A stretch of 64,000 nt of DNA, from NCBI GenBank assembly GCA_018067045.1, contig JAGPVL010000022.1, positions 52,865-116,864 on the forward strand. The letters run 5' to 3'. Below are positions 9,360-18,779 of the stretch, piece by piece. A model generated the notes under the pieces. The model was not told where the DNA came from and made no database searches. It was given only the letters and a program-made list of their open reading frames with translations. How positions within the stretch are numbered: the first letter of the stretch is position 1; the number at the start of each line of letters is the position of its first letter. Made by a program: the position numbers and the translations under genes. The DNA is from Gammaproteobacteria bacterium. GTDB lineage: Bacteria > Pseudomonadota > Gammaproteobacteria > Pseudomonadales > Alcanivoracaceae.

Positions 9360-10688
9360 TCAGAGCTTTTTGCGAAAGACTTTTGAATTGCGCTGAAAGT
9401 TATACAGCGATTGACGTTCGCCGGGCAGCGAGTCAGGCGTGCTAGGCGCGAAGCCAAGCTCCTGAAACCAATGGGAGGTTTGTGTAGTTAAAACAAACAA
9501 CTCAGTGATGCCCTGTGACCGTGCACGTTTTTCAATGTGCTCAAGCATTTTGCGGCCACGTTGACTGTTTCTGTAATCATTGTGTACGGCGACGCAGGCG
9601 AGTTCGCCTACCTGGCCGTTATCGAAGGGATACAGCGCGGCGCAACCAATGACCATGCCGTCCCGTTCAATAATGGTAAAGCGTTTTATCTCGCTTTCGA
9701 GTAACTCGCGTGAGCGCCGAACGAGCACGCCGCCGCGTTCGAGAGGCTCAATTAATTCAATAATGCCGCCGACATCTTCGATGCGTGCGCCACGAACGTT
9801 TTCGTATAAATCGTGAGTAACGAGTGTGCCACAGCCATCACGCGTGAACAGCTCTTTCAATAAAGCGCCGTCTTCGGCGTAATTGATCAGATGCGCACGG
9901 GCGACGCCATTGCTGGCAGCATGGCAGGCCGCCGTTAATTGACGCTCAGTGTTTTCGTTCTTAATGATACTTTTTGCGAGCAGCTGACCCGCGTCTTGCG
10001 GCGTCATTTCGCGTAGCAGGCCGCCTTCATTAGAATTGATGCCGTTCTCTTCGCCCAGAAAAATAATTTTGTCCGCTTTCAGCGCGATGGCAGCGGTAGA
10101 GGCGACTTCTTCAGAATTTAAATTAAACAGTTCGCCGGTGGGCGAGCAGCCAATCGGTGACAACAATACGATATTGCCGTTATTTAATTGCTGCTCTATA
10201 GCGTCAATCTGAACGCGCCGCACTTCACCTGTGTGCTGATAGTCGAACCCATCACGTACGCCGACCGGTTTGGCGACAACAAAATTTCCGCACACGGCTT
10301 GAATGCTGGCGTTATGCATGGGGCTATTGGCCAACCCCATGGAAAATAATCCTTCAATACGCAAACGAATTGAACCCACTGCATCGAGCACGGCTTCGAG
10401 TGCGGCGCTATCGGTGATACGCGTGTGATGTTCAAAGTGCGAGACCGCACCGCGTACTTTTAAACGTGCGCTGATTTGAGGACGGGCACCGTGTACCACC
10501 ACCAGTCGGATGCCGAGGCTGTTGAGCAGCGCTAGGTCATGAATGATGTGATGAAAGCTGGCTTCTTCGATTGCCTCGCCCGTCAGCATCACCACGAACG
10601 TCCGTCCGCGATGAGCATTGATATAGGGCGATGAATCGCGAAACCAGGTGACGTAACTCTGCGTTGCGTCCTGCTGCTGGTCGCTCAT
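9360..10688 (-). CDS. argA: Amino-acid N-acetyltransferase ArgA
   Basis: ArgA acetylates glutamate, the first step of arginine synthesis. The 442-residue protein has the classical two-domain layout: an N-terminal amino-acid-kinase-like domain (about residues 1-285, with [10 protein letters not shown] and [10 protein letters not shown]) that binds arginine for feedback inhibition, and a C-terminal GNAT domain (about 295-440, with [19 protein letters not shown] and the [14 protein letters not shown] end). The start ATG at 10688 has a GGTGGA-like region upstream. A promoter would lie in the short gap towards the Fur box. Confidence 0.97.
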   Translation of the reverse strand: MSDQQQDATQSYVTWFRDSSPYINAHRGRTFVVMLTGEAIEEASFHHIIHDLALLNSLGIRLVVVHGARPQISARLKVRGAVSHFEHHTRITDSAALEAVLDAVGSIRLRIEGLFSMGLANSPMHNASIQAVCGNFVVAKPVGVRDGFDYQHTGEVRRVQIDAIEQQLNNGNIVLLSPIGCSPTGELFNLNSEEVASTAAIALKADKIIFLGEENGINSNEGGLLREMTPQDAGQLLAKSIIKNENTERQLTAACHAASNGVARAHLINYAEDGALLKELFTRDGCGTLVTHDLYENVRGARIEDVGGIIELIEPLERGGVLVRRSRELLESEIKRFTIIERDGMVIGCAALYPFDNGQVGELACVAVHNDYRNSQRGRKMLEHIEKRARSQGITELFVLTTQTSHWFQELGFAPSTPDSLPGERQSLYNFQRNSKVFRKKL

Positions 10689-10828
10689 GGTCCACCTTTA
10701 CTAGTAGGTCCCGCGTTGGGACCTTGAGAATTCGGCAGTATAACAAGCCATAGCGGGGTAGCGCAGGGTATTCGTGCAGGGATTCCACCTTACTTGCGGG
10801 ATTAATCATTGACACTGGCCTTTATTGT

Positions 10829-10847
10829 AATGAGAATCATTATCATT
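10829..10847. promoter_or_regulatory. Fur box upstream of hemP
   Basis: AATGAGAATCATTATCATT is a near-perfect 19-bp Fur operator; it contains the classic GAGAATCATTATCATT core. It lies 77 bp before hemP and 141 bp before argA. Iron-replete Fur would be expected to repress the heme-uptake genes downstream. An effect on argA, which reads away from the site, is possible but not implied. Confidence 0.9.
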
Positions 10848-10923
10848 AAGGTATGGAGATGACCTGCCTATATCCGACTGCAGGTGGACGTGGCGAAGGC
10901 AGGCTGAATAAAGGAGACGTCAA

Positions 10924-11238
10924 ATGACGATTGAGCGACAGGATATGGCGGTTAGCCATGATCGGGGCCCGGGCACACACAAGACACGTGGCGGCAATGC
11001 TTCGGTCGAAGTGGGGAGAGGTGCTGCTCCACGGGCCAGTCTTGCTACGCAATCTCGCCGCCAAGTTGTGATTCGACGAGATTGCGTGGCAAGTGAAACG
11101 TTGTTGTCTGCTGGAGGGTACTTGCTGATTCAACATAGCGGCTACTGTTATCAGTTGCGTCAAACCGCAGCGGGTAAACTTATTCTTACCAAAGAACCAG
11201 GATTTGAGCGGCATGTTGCTTACGCTATGCAGGATTAG
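10924..11238 (+). CDS. hemP: Hemin uptake protein HemP
   Basis: The C-terminal half matches the small HemP/HmuP family: LLSAGGYLLIQHSGYCYQLRQ followed by GKLILTK, the conserved end of the family. HemP proteins are about 60-80 residues and are needed for heme-receptor gene expression or heme use. Here 104 residues give an N-terminal extension of about 40 residues that is low in structure and could mean a later start, though GGAG sits well before the ATG at 10924. A Fur box lies 77 bp upstream and a HemS-like gene follows. Confidence 0.85.
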   Translation: MTIERQDMAVSHDRGPGTHKTRGGNASVEVGRGAAPRASLATQSRRQVVIRRDCVASETLLSAGGYLLIQHSGYCYQLRQTAAGKLILTKEPGFERHVAYAMQD

Positions 11239-11450
11239 CAGCGTGGGGAATTAGACCGTTAGGCCGACGCTTTTGTCACACTTGGTTCATGACATTTGAA
11301 GATACTTGGCGCCTTACATGAGATGACCTTCCCGCTAATTCGTGCTGGGAAAAAGCAAGACACACACTCAGGATAGCCAGCGTTGATGCCAGCCACTCCA
11401 GCCATGATTTCAGCGGAGCCAATATCCGCACGACATAGACGGAGTAGCTT

Positions 11451-12581
11451 ATGAACGCGAAATTGAAAATTTTCTCAACCTGCTTGCCGCAACCGTTGGC
11501 ACTTTGTGCGGCGAACCTTGGCGACAAAGTGCTGCGCCTGCAAGACGAGCCGGCCGCAATCTTAAAGGGCCTTCACCGCTGCGGCACGGTGGTGTTGAGT
11601 ACGGGAAACGCGGTTGCTGCAGCAACGCAGTCGGCCCAGTTTAGCAATCTGTGTGTCGGATCCGGCGGGCATGGTTACCTGAGTCAGTCTGGTAGTCTAC
11701 TGACCTTGCAGTTGCGTGAGTGGCGTACGGTTTTTGCAGTAGTTGCGCCTCTTGGCCATATTCCTGCGCGGAGTTTTCTATTCTTTGATCGGGGCGGACA
11801 CCTTATTCAGCGCGTCACGGTTACCGGCGCAGGTTTCGCCTTTGAAGATCTGGTCTGCGCCATGCTGCATCACGAGCAGCACTCGTTGCCGCTGCCGGAT
11901 TGGTCTGCTTCCGCTTTTTCAAAAGACAGTCAAGAAGGCGCTATTGAAGGAAATATCAAAATAGATGTCGATGTGAACGCGTTGGAGCAAGATTGGGCAA
12001 ACGCTTGTGACGACGATTGCTTCGATCGAATGCTGGTGAAGCACGGCATTAATCGCTTGAATGCCATGCGTCATGTACGCGACAGCTATGCGCTGGCGGT
12101 TCAGCCGGACTCAGTTTTGTCGTTGCTGGGGATGGCCGCCGAGCAGGGCGTGCCAGTCTCCTACAGCGTTCCAAATAGCGGTAGTTTGCAAACCCTGATT
12201 GGCACAGCTAATGCGCTGCATTATCAGCGTGGAGGAGTGTTGATTAACGTCGCAGACAGCGCATTGTCGTTGAAGCCTTCGGCGATTGCCTCGGCGTGGC
12301 GGGTACGTCGTCGTAGTGAGCGAGGTATTGATACCGCGATTGAGCTTTATGATTGCGGTGGCAATCAGGTTCTGCAGATCAAAGATGGTTGTGTAAAGAG
12401 TGGCGCATCATTACATTCTCGAAAAGCCTCTTCCGTAAAGGGCTATACCTCAACGGCTAACGCGGCGTCGGTGTCTGACCGATGGGCGAAACTTATTGGT
12501 GACGGTTTGATTCCGAGGCGGCGCAGTCAGCATGGGGCAGCGTTGAGTGTGCCGTTGTTGGGGGCAACACGATTACACTAA
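11451..12581 (+). CDS. HemS/ChuS-like hemin-degrading factor
   Basis: This 376-residue cytoplasmic protein resembles the HemS/HmuS/ChuS family, which binds heme after import and in some members degrades it. The family shows an internal duplication, and two related halves can be made out: one with RCGTVVLSTGNAVAAA and VGSGGHGYLSQSG, the second with LLGMAAEQGVPVSYSVPNSG followed by SLQTLIG. The heme ligand cannot be assigned with certainty by eye. It lies 212 bp after hemP on the same strand and belongs to the Fur-controlled heme locus. No heme receptor or ABC transporter gene is next to it, so uptake genes must lie elsewhere. Confidence 0.75.
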   Translation: MNAKLKIFSTCLPQPLALCAANLGDKVLRLQDEPAAILKGLHRCGTVVLSTGNAVAAATQSAQFSNLCVGSGGHGYLSQSGSLLTLQLREWRTVFAVVAPLGHIPARSFLFFDRGGHLIQRVTVTGAGFAFEDLVCAMLHHEQHSLPLPDWSASAFSKDSQEGAIEGNIKIDVDVNALEQDWANACDDDCFDRMLVKHGINRLNAMRHVRDSYALAVQPDSVLSLLGMAAEQGVPVSYSVPNSGSLQTLIGTANALHYQRGGVLINVADSALSLKPSAIASAWRVRRRSERGIDTAIELYDCGGNQVLQIKDGCVKSGASLHSRKASSVKGYTSTANAASVSDRWAKLIGDGLIPRRRSQHGAALSVPLLGATRLH

Positions 12582-12620
12582 ATGGCATTGATACTGCGAC
12601 GGTTTGATTCGATATGGACC

Positions 12621-12642
12621 CGCCGAACTTAGTTCAGCGTTT
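12621..12642 (+). terminator. Possible terminator after the HemS-like gene
   Basis: CGCCGAACT (12621-12629) pairs with AGTTCAGCG (12631-12639) with one mismatch, followed by a short TTTAG. The T tract is weak, so this is a tentative call. Confidence 0.4.
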
Positions 12643-12746
12643 AGAGTTTGGTTACTAAACGAGGGGCTCCGTTTTTGAGGCAGTATTTCTTACAAAGTCG
12701 TTATAAAGTTTTTGCTAGCAAATGGCCGCACAAAATGACAGCCCTG

Positions 12747-13367
12747 TCATTGTTCGTTATCCACTTTGCGCATCTCGCCATCCATAACATGCTTGGCCAT
12801 GTCCGCTAGCCCACCGGCGAGCTGGTCGAAGGTCAGCATGGGCGCGCTTTCACCAAGGTGGCGGATAACGGAAAAAATCCCCCCGTTGATAATGATATAG
12901 CTCATCACTGGAAGATTGCGTAGGCGCATCACTTCGGGGTGATGCATGACGTACTGCACGACGAGGTCATTCAAAATTTTGTTGATCGGTTCGAGATTGT
13001 CCCGTTGGGCAACGTTGACCGCTTGCGAGGCGTACTTTAAGTAGCGTGCATCATCGCGCATAAGTAATTCACGGAATTCGTAAAGTAAAGTGCGCACTGC
13101 TTCATGAATTTCCATTTTTACCAGTCTGGGAGTCAGGGGCTGGATCATTGAGACCACATCGGCCACCACCATTTGATACATGGCGTCCATCACTTCCTGC
13201 TTGTTCGCGAAGTACTCATACAAAGAGCCAACGCCAATTCCAGCTTCGTCAGCGATGTGTCGAGTCGTCGTGCCTTCGATGCCGTGCTTCGCTAGGCATA
13301 GGAATCCCGCTTGGACAATTGCATCGACGGTGGCTTTGGCGCGTTGTTGCTGGGGTTTGCGAGTCAT
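12747..13367 (-). CDS. TetR family transcriptional regulator
   Basis: This 206-residue regulator has the N-terminal TetR helix-turn-helix at about residues 10-57: GIEGTTTRHIADEAGIGVGS followed by the recognition-helix end LYEYFANKQEV. The C-terminal ligand domain is unlike any one I can name. It is transcribed away from the ferritin-like gene starting at 13532, and the shared 164-bp region contains inverted repeats. It is therefore likely to repress itself and the ferritin-like/monooxygenase genes in response to a hydrophobic substrate; this is inference from arrangement. Confidence 0.92.
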   Translation of the reverse strand: MTRKPQQQRAKATVDAIVQAGFLCLAKHGIEGTTTRHIADEAGIGVGSLYEYFANKQEVMDAMYQMVVADVVSMIQPLTPRLVKMEIHEAVRTLLYEFRELLMRDDARYLKYASQAVNVAQRDNLEPINKILNDLVVQYVMHHPEVMRLRNLPVMSYIIINGGIFSVIRHLGESAPMLTFDQLAGGLADMAKHVMDGEMRKVDNEQ

Positions 13368-13380
13368 AGAAAGGCCTTAA

Positions 13381-13440
13381 TCCGAATTGAATCCGAACAA
13401 TGATTCGGAATATGTTGCCATTGATCAATGACACGGTCAA
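13381..13440. promoter_or_regulatory. Candidate TetR operator region
   Basis: TCCGAA (13392-13397) and TTCGGA (13404-13409) form an inverted repeat with a 6-bp spacer, and another TCCGAA stands at 13381-13386. Just beyond, CATTGATCAATG (13419-13430) is a perfect 12-bp palindrome followed by a second TCAATGAC. Either set could be the operator of the divergent TetR protein. Confidence 0.55.
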
Positions 13441-13531
13441 TGACGCCTTTGTGTTGGCGCAGCGTTCGTTGTCATAACGCAGATTGAAAAATGTGATTTT
13501 GCTCTCCCGCAGAGATTTTGGAGAAAGCGCC

Positions 13532-14458
13532 ATGGCGAAGATTGACCTCGATAAGATGCTCGAAAAAGTGAAAGCCACGCAGTGGTCACTGGCGGATATT
13601 GATTGGGATGCTCCCGGTGCAGAACTGATTACCTATGAGCAGTGGCCTAAGCTGAAAGACTTTATGGCCGACTTGATGTGGATTGAGCATGTCGGTGCGC
13701 GGGCATTTGCCGCCATGTCACGCAAGGCGCCGACAGAAACATTGCGCCAGATGTATAGCTATTTTCATGCGGAAGAGCAGCGTCATGCTAACGCCGAGAT
13801 GGCGTTGATGAAGCGCTGGGGGATGCTGGAAGGCGATGTAATTCCAGAGCCAAACGTTAACTTACGCTTGGTAATTGAATGGTTGGATCGTTACGCCGAC
13901 GACATGCCTTTTTATATTCTGGGTGCAGTGATTCCTATGCTGGAGATTGCACTCGATGGGGCGCTCTGTACTTTCTTGCTGGAGACGGTAGCTGACCCGG
14001 TTTGCCATCAAGCGTTTGAGCGTATTAACGATGACGAGTCACGTCATCTCGGCGTCGGCTTTACCGTGATGGAGATGCAAGGGCACAACAAGACAACCAT
14101 TGGCATTATTAAGATGATTGCGCCGATCGTGGATCCGCGCTTGTTATTGGGCATTGCCTCTTACGTGCCGCTGCTCAATAAAATGCGGGATAATATTATG
14201 GACATGGGATTGCCGGAGGAAAAGCTGTACGCCGCGATGCGAAAGTTTGAAAAAATTGGTGGTCGTACAGCGGATGGTCGACGTAATCCTTGGTACCAAA
14301 TTATCCAAACGCACGGAAAGTTTGTGGTGAATCGGAGTAATCGCTTCTATCACGCGCCAGTTGATGCCGCCGTAAAACTAACGGGGCTTATACCTCGCAG
14401 AATGTTGCCGGCCGTGCCGAGTTGGGTGAAGGAGCTAACGTGGCAGCCGACCGCTTGA
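13532..14458 (+). CDS. Ferritin-like diiron protein
   Basis: This 308-residue protein is largely helical and carries two carboxylate-histidine motifs typical of diiron ferritin-like enzymes: YFHAEEQRHANAE and INDDESRHLGVG, with further acids in MWIEHVGAR. The frame is open to 13484, but the ATG at 13532 follows a strong GGAGAAAG and starts MAKIDLDKML, so it is used. It stands between a divergent TetR gene and a flavin monooxygenase 50 bp downstream. An oxygenase or desaturase-like role on a lipid-like substrate is plausible but not proven. Confidence 0.8.
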   Translation: MAKIDLDKMLEKVKATQWSLADIDWDAPGAELITYEQWPKLKDFMADLMWIEHVGARAFAAMSRKAPTETLRQMYSYFHAEEQRHANAEMALMKRWGMLEGDVIPEPNVNLRLVIEWLDRYADDMPFYILGAVIPMLEIALDGALCTFLLETVADPVCHQAFERINDDESRHLGVGFTVMEMQGHNKTTIGIIKMIAPIVDPRLLLGIASYVPLLNKMRDNIMDMGLPEEKLYAAMRKFEKIGGRTADGRRNPWYQIIQTHGKFVVNRSNRFYHAPVDAAVKLTGLIPRRMLPAVPSWVKELTWQPTA

Positions 14459-14508
14459 TGGGGAAGATATTTCTTCCCGTATAGTCCTTATTCGATAAAG
14501 AGATCGTC

Positions 14509-16014
14509 ATGACAGATACAAAATCTTCCCCCGCTCCATCAAAACTGGAGAAAGAAAATCCCGCATCGGTCATTATTATTGGCGCGGGTTTTGCCGGCCT
14601 CGGCATGGCGATTCGATTGCAGCAAGCCGGTGTGACCGACATTGTGATTTTGGAGCGAGCGAACGACGTGGGTGGCACCTGGCGTGACAACCAATACCCC
14701 GGAGCAGCGTGTGATATTCCGTCGAATCTCTATTCATACTCCTTTGCGCCAAATCCAGATTGGTCGCGCAGCTTTTCAGGAAGTGGAGAGATCCTCGATT
14801 ATATCCATCATTTAATGAAGGAATTTCAACTGCAGCGCTATGTGCGTTGCGGAAAGAATGTGGTTGATGTGATCTTTGATGAAAAGTCTGCGCTGTGGAA
14901 AGCGACAACCTCTGAAGGCGAAGTGTTTACGGGGCGTGCAGCGGTCATGGCACAGGGGCCACTGTCTAATGCGGGCTTTCCTGATATTGACGGCATCGAA
15001 GATTTTAAAGGGCATAAGATTCATAGCGCACGCTGGGATCATGATTATGATTTCCGTGGTAAGAAGGTGGCCGTTATTGGCACCGGCGCAAGCGCCATTC
15101 AAATTATTCCCGAGTTGGTCAAAGAGGTCGATCATTTGACGGTATTTCAGCGGACGCCGGGCTGGGTAATGCCGCGACCAGATTTTGAAACGCCTGATTG
15201 GAATAAAAAACTTTTTCGTAAGATGCCGGCTGCTCAGGCAGCATTGCGACAGGTCTTGTTCTTGGCTCACGAATCCATGGCATTGGCCGTCATCTGGAGT
15301 TCGCCACTGACTCGCTTGGCTGAACGATTAGGGCGCTGGCATTTGCGCAACCAAGTAAAAGACAAATGGTTACGCCGCCAGTTGTCGCCAAGCTACCGTA
15401 TCGGTTGCAAGCGCGTTCTGGTTTCGAATGAATACTATCCTGCGCTGCAGAGGAAGAACTGCAAGTTAATTACATGGCCGATGTATAAAATTAGTCACAA
15501 GGGTATTCGTACGGTTGAAGGTGTCGAGCATCAGTTTGATTGCATTGTTTTTGCAACAGGGTTTGAGGTGAGTAATGCCGGTACGCCGTTCCCCGTGAAA
15601 GGCCTTGGTGGCCGCTTGCTTGATGATGAATGGTCTGGTGGTGCACAAGCGTATAAAAGTATTAATGTCGCTGGATACCCAAATTTATTTTTCATGTTTG
15701 GCCCGAACTCTGGCCCGGGACATAATTCCGCCTTGGTTTATATGGAGTCTCAGCTGGATTATGCCGTCAAAGGGATAAAAAAGATTCTGGATGGCGACTT
15801 ACGTACCTTGGATGTTAAGCCGAAGGCGCAGACGCAACACAACAATGCTATTCAGAAGCGTTTGGCAAAAACAAATTGGAACTCAGGCTGCATGAGTTGG
15901 TACCTCACGGCTGATGGTTTTAATGCGACCATGTATCCAGGGTTTGCGACACAGTATGCTAATCAAATGAAAACGTTTGAAGAAGACGATTACATGGTAG
16001 TTCCGGCGGCGTAG
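14509..16014 (+). CDS. Flavin-containing (Baeyer-Villiger-type) monooxygenase
   Basis: This 501-residue FAD- and NADPH-dependent enzyme shows IIIGAGFAGLGMAIRL (FAD-binding GxGxxG) and then GGTWRDNQYPGAACD. Next comes FKGHKIHSARW, close to the Baeyer-Villiger fingerprint FxGxxxHxxxW, and the second nucleotide site AVIGTGASAIQ. It would insert oxygen into ketones or oxidise heteroatoms with NADPH. It follows the diiron protein gene by 50 bp, so the two are probably co-expressed under the TetR regulator. A clear terminator follows. The true substrate cannot be read from sequence. Confidence 0.92.
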   Translation: MTDTKSSPAPSKLEKENPASVIIIGAGFAGLGMAIRLQQAGVTDIVILERANDVGGTWRDNQYPGAACDIPSNLYSYSFAPNPDWSRSFSGSGEILDYIHHLMKEFQLQRYVRCGKNVVDVIFDEKSALWKATTSEGEVFTGRAAVMAQGPLSNAGFPDIDGIEDFKGHKIHSARWDHDYDFRGKKVAVIGTGASAIQIIPELVKEVDHLTVFQRTPGWVMPRPDFETPDWNKKLFRKMPAAQAALRQVLFLAHESMALAVIWSSPLTRLAERLGRWHLRNQVKDKWLRRQLSPSYRIGCKRVLVSNEYYPALQRKNCKLITWPMYKISHKGIRTVEGVEHQFDCIVFATGFEVSNAGTPFPVKGLGGRLLDDEWSGGAQAYKSINVAGYPNLFFMFGPNSGPGHNSALVYMESQLDYAVKGIKKILDGDLRTLDVKPKAQTQHNNAIQKRLAKTNWNSGCMSWYLTADGFNATMYPGFATQYANQMKTFEEDDYMVVPAA

Positions 16015-16052
16015 TTTGGTCTCTTAAAGTATGACGATTTGATGCCTTTTGG

Positions 16053-16083
16053 GCGCCTCTGTAATTAAGAGGCGCTTTTTTTT
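16053..16083 (+). terminator. Rho-independent terminator after the monooxygenase
   Basis: GCGCCTCT (16053-16060) pairs with AGAGGCGC (16068-16075), followed by eight T. Eight perfect base pairs with a 7-nt loop make a strong terminator that closes the diiron/monooxygenase operon. Confidence 0.92.
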
Positions 16084-16379
16084 GGCGTGGATTTGTCAGT
16101 CTCGCTAACGCGTTGTGGTAAATGCTTCGGTGAAGCTTCGCGTAACAGGCAATAGCCACACCAATGATGCCGCGGGCGAGTGTTTGTAAGGGGCGCCCTT
16201 GAGGTGGCCAGTCCCTACATAAAGAGCACCACTCGTAAGCCCGCATCAGCGGGAGAACGTTTGACGTGTATTGAGGCCGGTGGCACTTGCATCGCAGGGC
16301 GCCTACACTCGTGCTCAGAACGAACGTCGTAGCGCGGATATAGCGCTCGCCGCCACAATATAAACAGCAGGTGTTCAGT
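16084..16379. other. Intergenic region, no gene seen
   Basis: About 300 bp without a credible gene between the monooxygenase terminator and the alcohol dehydrogenase. An opposite-strand frame here has no family pattern. The promoter of the alcohol dehydrogenase must lie in this stretch, but I could not assign it. Confidence 0.5.
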
Positions 16380-17537
16380 ATGTTGAATTTTACGTTTCAT
16401 AATCCAACCCGTATCCATTTCGGTGAGGGGCAGATTGCCGCGATAGCCAAGGAAATTCCGTCTGACGCCACGGTGCTTATTATTTATGGCGGTGGTTCCA
16501 TTAAAAAGAACGGCGTGTATGACCAAGTTGTTGCGGCGCTTGAGGGTCGAAAGGTATTTGAGTTTTCCGGCATTGAGCCTAATCCAAGTTACGATACCTT
16601 GGTTAAGTCGTTGGCAGTCATTCGTGAGAATAAGGTGGACTACTTGTTGGCAGTTGGCGGTGGTTCCGTTGTTGATGGGACAAAGTTTATTGCCGCCGCC
16701 GCATTATTTGAGGGAGATGATCCTTGGGATATCGTGGCGAAGCAGCAGCGTATTACCCAGGCCTTGCCTATTGGTGCGGTGCTCACGTTGCCGGCGACGG
16801 GCTCAGAAAGTAATACCGGCGCGGTGGTGACGCGACATGGCAATAAGCTGCCTTTTGCGAGCCCATTAGTGCGGCCAAAGTTTGCAGTGTTGGACCCGGC
16901 AGTGACATTGACGCTGTCTGATCGTCAGGTTGGCAATGGTGTGGTAGATGCGTTTGTGCACACTATGGAGCAGTACTTAACTTATAGCGTTAACGGCAAA
17001 GTGCAGGACCGTTTCTCGGAAGGATTGTTGCAGACATTAATCGAAGATGGTCCGAAGGCGCTGGCGCCTGAAACGAAAGAAGACCTTGCTGTTCGTGCCA
17101 ACGTGATGTGGTCGGCGACTATGGCGCTGAATGGTTTGATTGGTGCGGGCGTTCCGCAAGATTGGACCACGCATATGATTGGTCATGAGTTAACCGGCGC
17201 TCATGGTATTGACCATGCTCGCACCTTGTCGATTGTCTTGCCGGCGGTGATGAAGGTTCGTCGTGAAGAAAAACGCGAGAAATTACTGCAATACGCGGCG
17301 CGAGTTTGGAATATCCATGACGGCGATGAAGATGCGCGCATCGATCAAGCGATTGCGGCGACGGAGGCCTTTTTTACAAAGATGGGTGTGCCAACACGTT
17401 TGTCGCATGTTGACCTCGGTGAGAGTGACATTGAGCCGATGATCGTCAAGCTGGCGGAGCATGGCATGGTGAAATTAAGCGAGCACCGCAACATTACACC
17501 GGACGTTAGTCGCGAGATTTTGCGTGTCGCCCTCTAG
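16380..17537 (+). CDS. Iron-containing alcohol dehydrogenase (YqhD/butanol-dehydrogenase-like)
   Basis: This group III alcohol dehydrogenase of about 385 residues begins MLNFTFHNPTRIHFGEGQI, like YqhD, and has the NAD(P) loop AVGGGSVVDGTKF. The metal-binding region includes VVDAFVHTMEQYL, THMIGHELTGAHGIDHARTL with the spaced histidines, and ALNGLIGAG. Such enzymes reduce aldehydes or oxidise alcohols. A GTG at 16371 is an alternative start, but the ATG at 16380 has AGCAGG at the right spacing and matches family length. It may complete the oxidative pathway with the monooxygenase upstream, although it has a separate transcript. Confidence 0.94.
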   Translation: MLNFTFHNPTRIHFGEGQIAAIAKEIPSDATVLIIYGGGSIKKNGVYDQVVAALEGRKVFEFSGIEPNPSYDTLVKSLAVIRENKVDYLLAVGGGSVVDGTKFIAAAALFEGDDPWDIVAKQQRITQALPIGAVLTLPATGSESNTGAVVTRHGNKLPFASPLVRPKFAVLDPAVTLTLSDRQVGNGVVDAFVHTMEQYLTYSVNGKVQDRFSEGLLQTLIEDGPKALAPETKEDLAVRANVMWSATMALNGLIGAGVPQDWTTHMIGHELTGAHGIDHARTLSIVLPAVMKVRREEKREKLLQYAARVWNIHDGDEDARIDQAIAATEAFFTKMGVPTRLSHVDLGESDIEPMIVKLAEHGMVKLSEHRNITPDVSREILRVAL

Positions 17538-17564
17538 GGCGTCATTCAGAGGCTTCCTAGACCT

Positions 17565-17601
17565 CCGCTTAACGCCACTTATTGTGGATGACGTTAAGCG
17601 G
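17565..17601. terminator. Hairpin between convergent genes
   Basis: CCGCTTAACG (17565-17574) pairs perfectly with CGTTAAGCGG (17592-17601), and the inner CCAC/GTGG extends the stem. It sits between the convergent alcohol dehydrogenase and SDR genes. It lacks a T tract on either side, so it may be a processing or weak bidirectional stop structure. Confidence 0.55.
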
Positions 17602-17647
17602 TTCTGATTGCTTGTTTGATTTAACTTTCGGTTTGTAGGTGAGGCGA

Positions 17648-18685
17648 TTATTTCGCTTGCTGGAACCGTTGTGCGGTCGTGCGAATGACGCTATCAATGT
17701 CCGCAACATCAATATTCTGCTCGTGCATAAATAGTTGCGTTTGCGCCGTATCAAACCGCGTCGGTTGAATGAAATCGAGCGTTTCCGTCGATGTATTCAT
17801 CAGCGTCTGCATGCCGGGAATCATCAGTAAGGCTTTCAGTATATTCATAGGTAAATGCCGCGTAGGCGGTGTTCGGCTGAGTTCGTTGGCGAGAATGCCA
17901 AGTAGGCCTTTTAAATTTGGTGTGTTTGGATCAAGTGCTAGCAATCGTTTGGGCGGGGACGTGGCGCGACATGCGGCCGCAATAATTGCGGCCAGCTGAT
18001 CGACAGACACCAGCGGCAACCAATGTTCAGATGTGCCGGGAATCATTGCCAAGCGCCCCGCACAAAGATTATCCATTAACGTATAAAGCGGCTGGCCGCT
18101 GTCGAGATCGCCGCTCTGGCTGTGGCCGGCGACGGTTGCGGGTTGTACTTCAATCATGTCGACATGATTCTCACTGCAAAACTCACGGACCCGTAAAGCG
18201 CCTTCAAGCTTGCTGGCTTCGTACGCACCGGTGCGTCGATAAACCCGTAGCCAATCGGTTTTGTATAGGGCATCTGGCTCGATGCCAAGGCGTCTTAGGT
18301 GGCCGTGATTTTCAAGCATAAACCCGCTGATCATGATGAGCCGACAGCGCAGCGTGCGGGCCAGCTCGGCAATGCTCAGTGCGCCGTCCGTATTGGTGCG
18401 TCGCGCGGTCTCAGTATCCATTCCCCAGGCAAAGCGTGCCGCCAGGTGCACAATCGCGGTGAGCGGTGGCAGTTTACTTCTGAGGTCGAGACCAGGCGTA
18501 TCAAGGTCGGCTTGCTCTGCGCTTATCAGGGCAGCATTGCCGCCGTTCTGGCGGATAAAGTTTTGCAGTGTCTTGAGCTGTTCGGGGCGCCGCAGCATGG
18601 CAATTACAGGTTGCCCCTGTTGAGTGAGCTGGTTGCAGAGATGCCGGCCGATAAAGCCGTTAGCGCCAGTAACAAGAATGGTCAT
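17648..18685 (-). CDS. NAD-dependent epimerase/dehydratase (extended SDR)
   Basis: This 345-residue extended short-chain dehydrogenase starts MTILVTGANGFIGRHL, the NAD(P)-binding TGxxGxxG fold. It has the AIVHLAARF motif, and YEASKLEGALRV supplies the catalytic Tyr-x-x-x-Lys (here YEASK). The C-terminal third binds an unknown substrate. The frame is open further upstream, but the ATG at 18685 is the standard SDR start. A MerR gene is divergent, and a MerR-type dyad lies between them, suggesting stress- or ligand-induced expression. Confidence 0.9.
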   Translation of the reverse strand: MTILVTGANGFIGRHLCNQLTQQGQPVIAMLRRPEQLKTLQNFIRQNGGNAALISAEQADLDTPGLDLRSKLPPLTAIVHLAARFAWGMDTETARRTNTDGALSIAELARTLRCRLIMISGFMLENHGHLRRLGIEPDALYKTDWLRVYRRTGAYEASKLEGALRVREFCSENHVDMIEVQPATVAGHSQSGDLDSGQPLYTLMDNLCAGRLAMIPGTSEHWLPLVSVDQLAAIIAAACRATSPPKRLLALDPNTPNLKGLLGILANELSRTPPTRHLPMNILKALLMIPGMQTLMNTSTETLDFIQPTRFDTAQTQLFMHEQNIDVADIDSVIRTTAQRFQQAK

Positions 18686-18779
18686 GGTGATCTCCCAGAA
18701 TTTTATTGGCTGCCCTAGAGTGGCTAGCCCGTCAGTGTGATACGCGATGTTTATGCGCGACAGGGAGTCACGGTAAAGT

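Noticed and set aside
10846..11214. Minus-strand ORF of 122 codons
   Set aside because: It is antisense to hemP and includes the Fur box region; hemP on the other strand has a clear family match.
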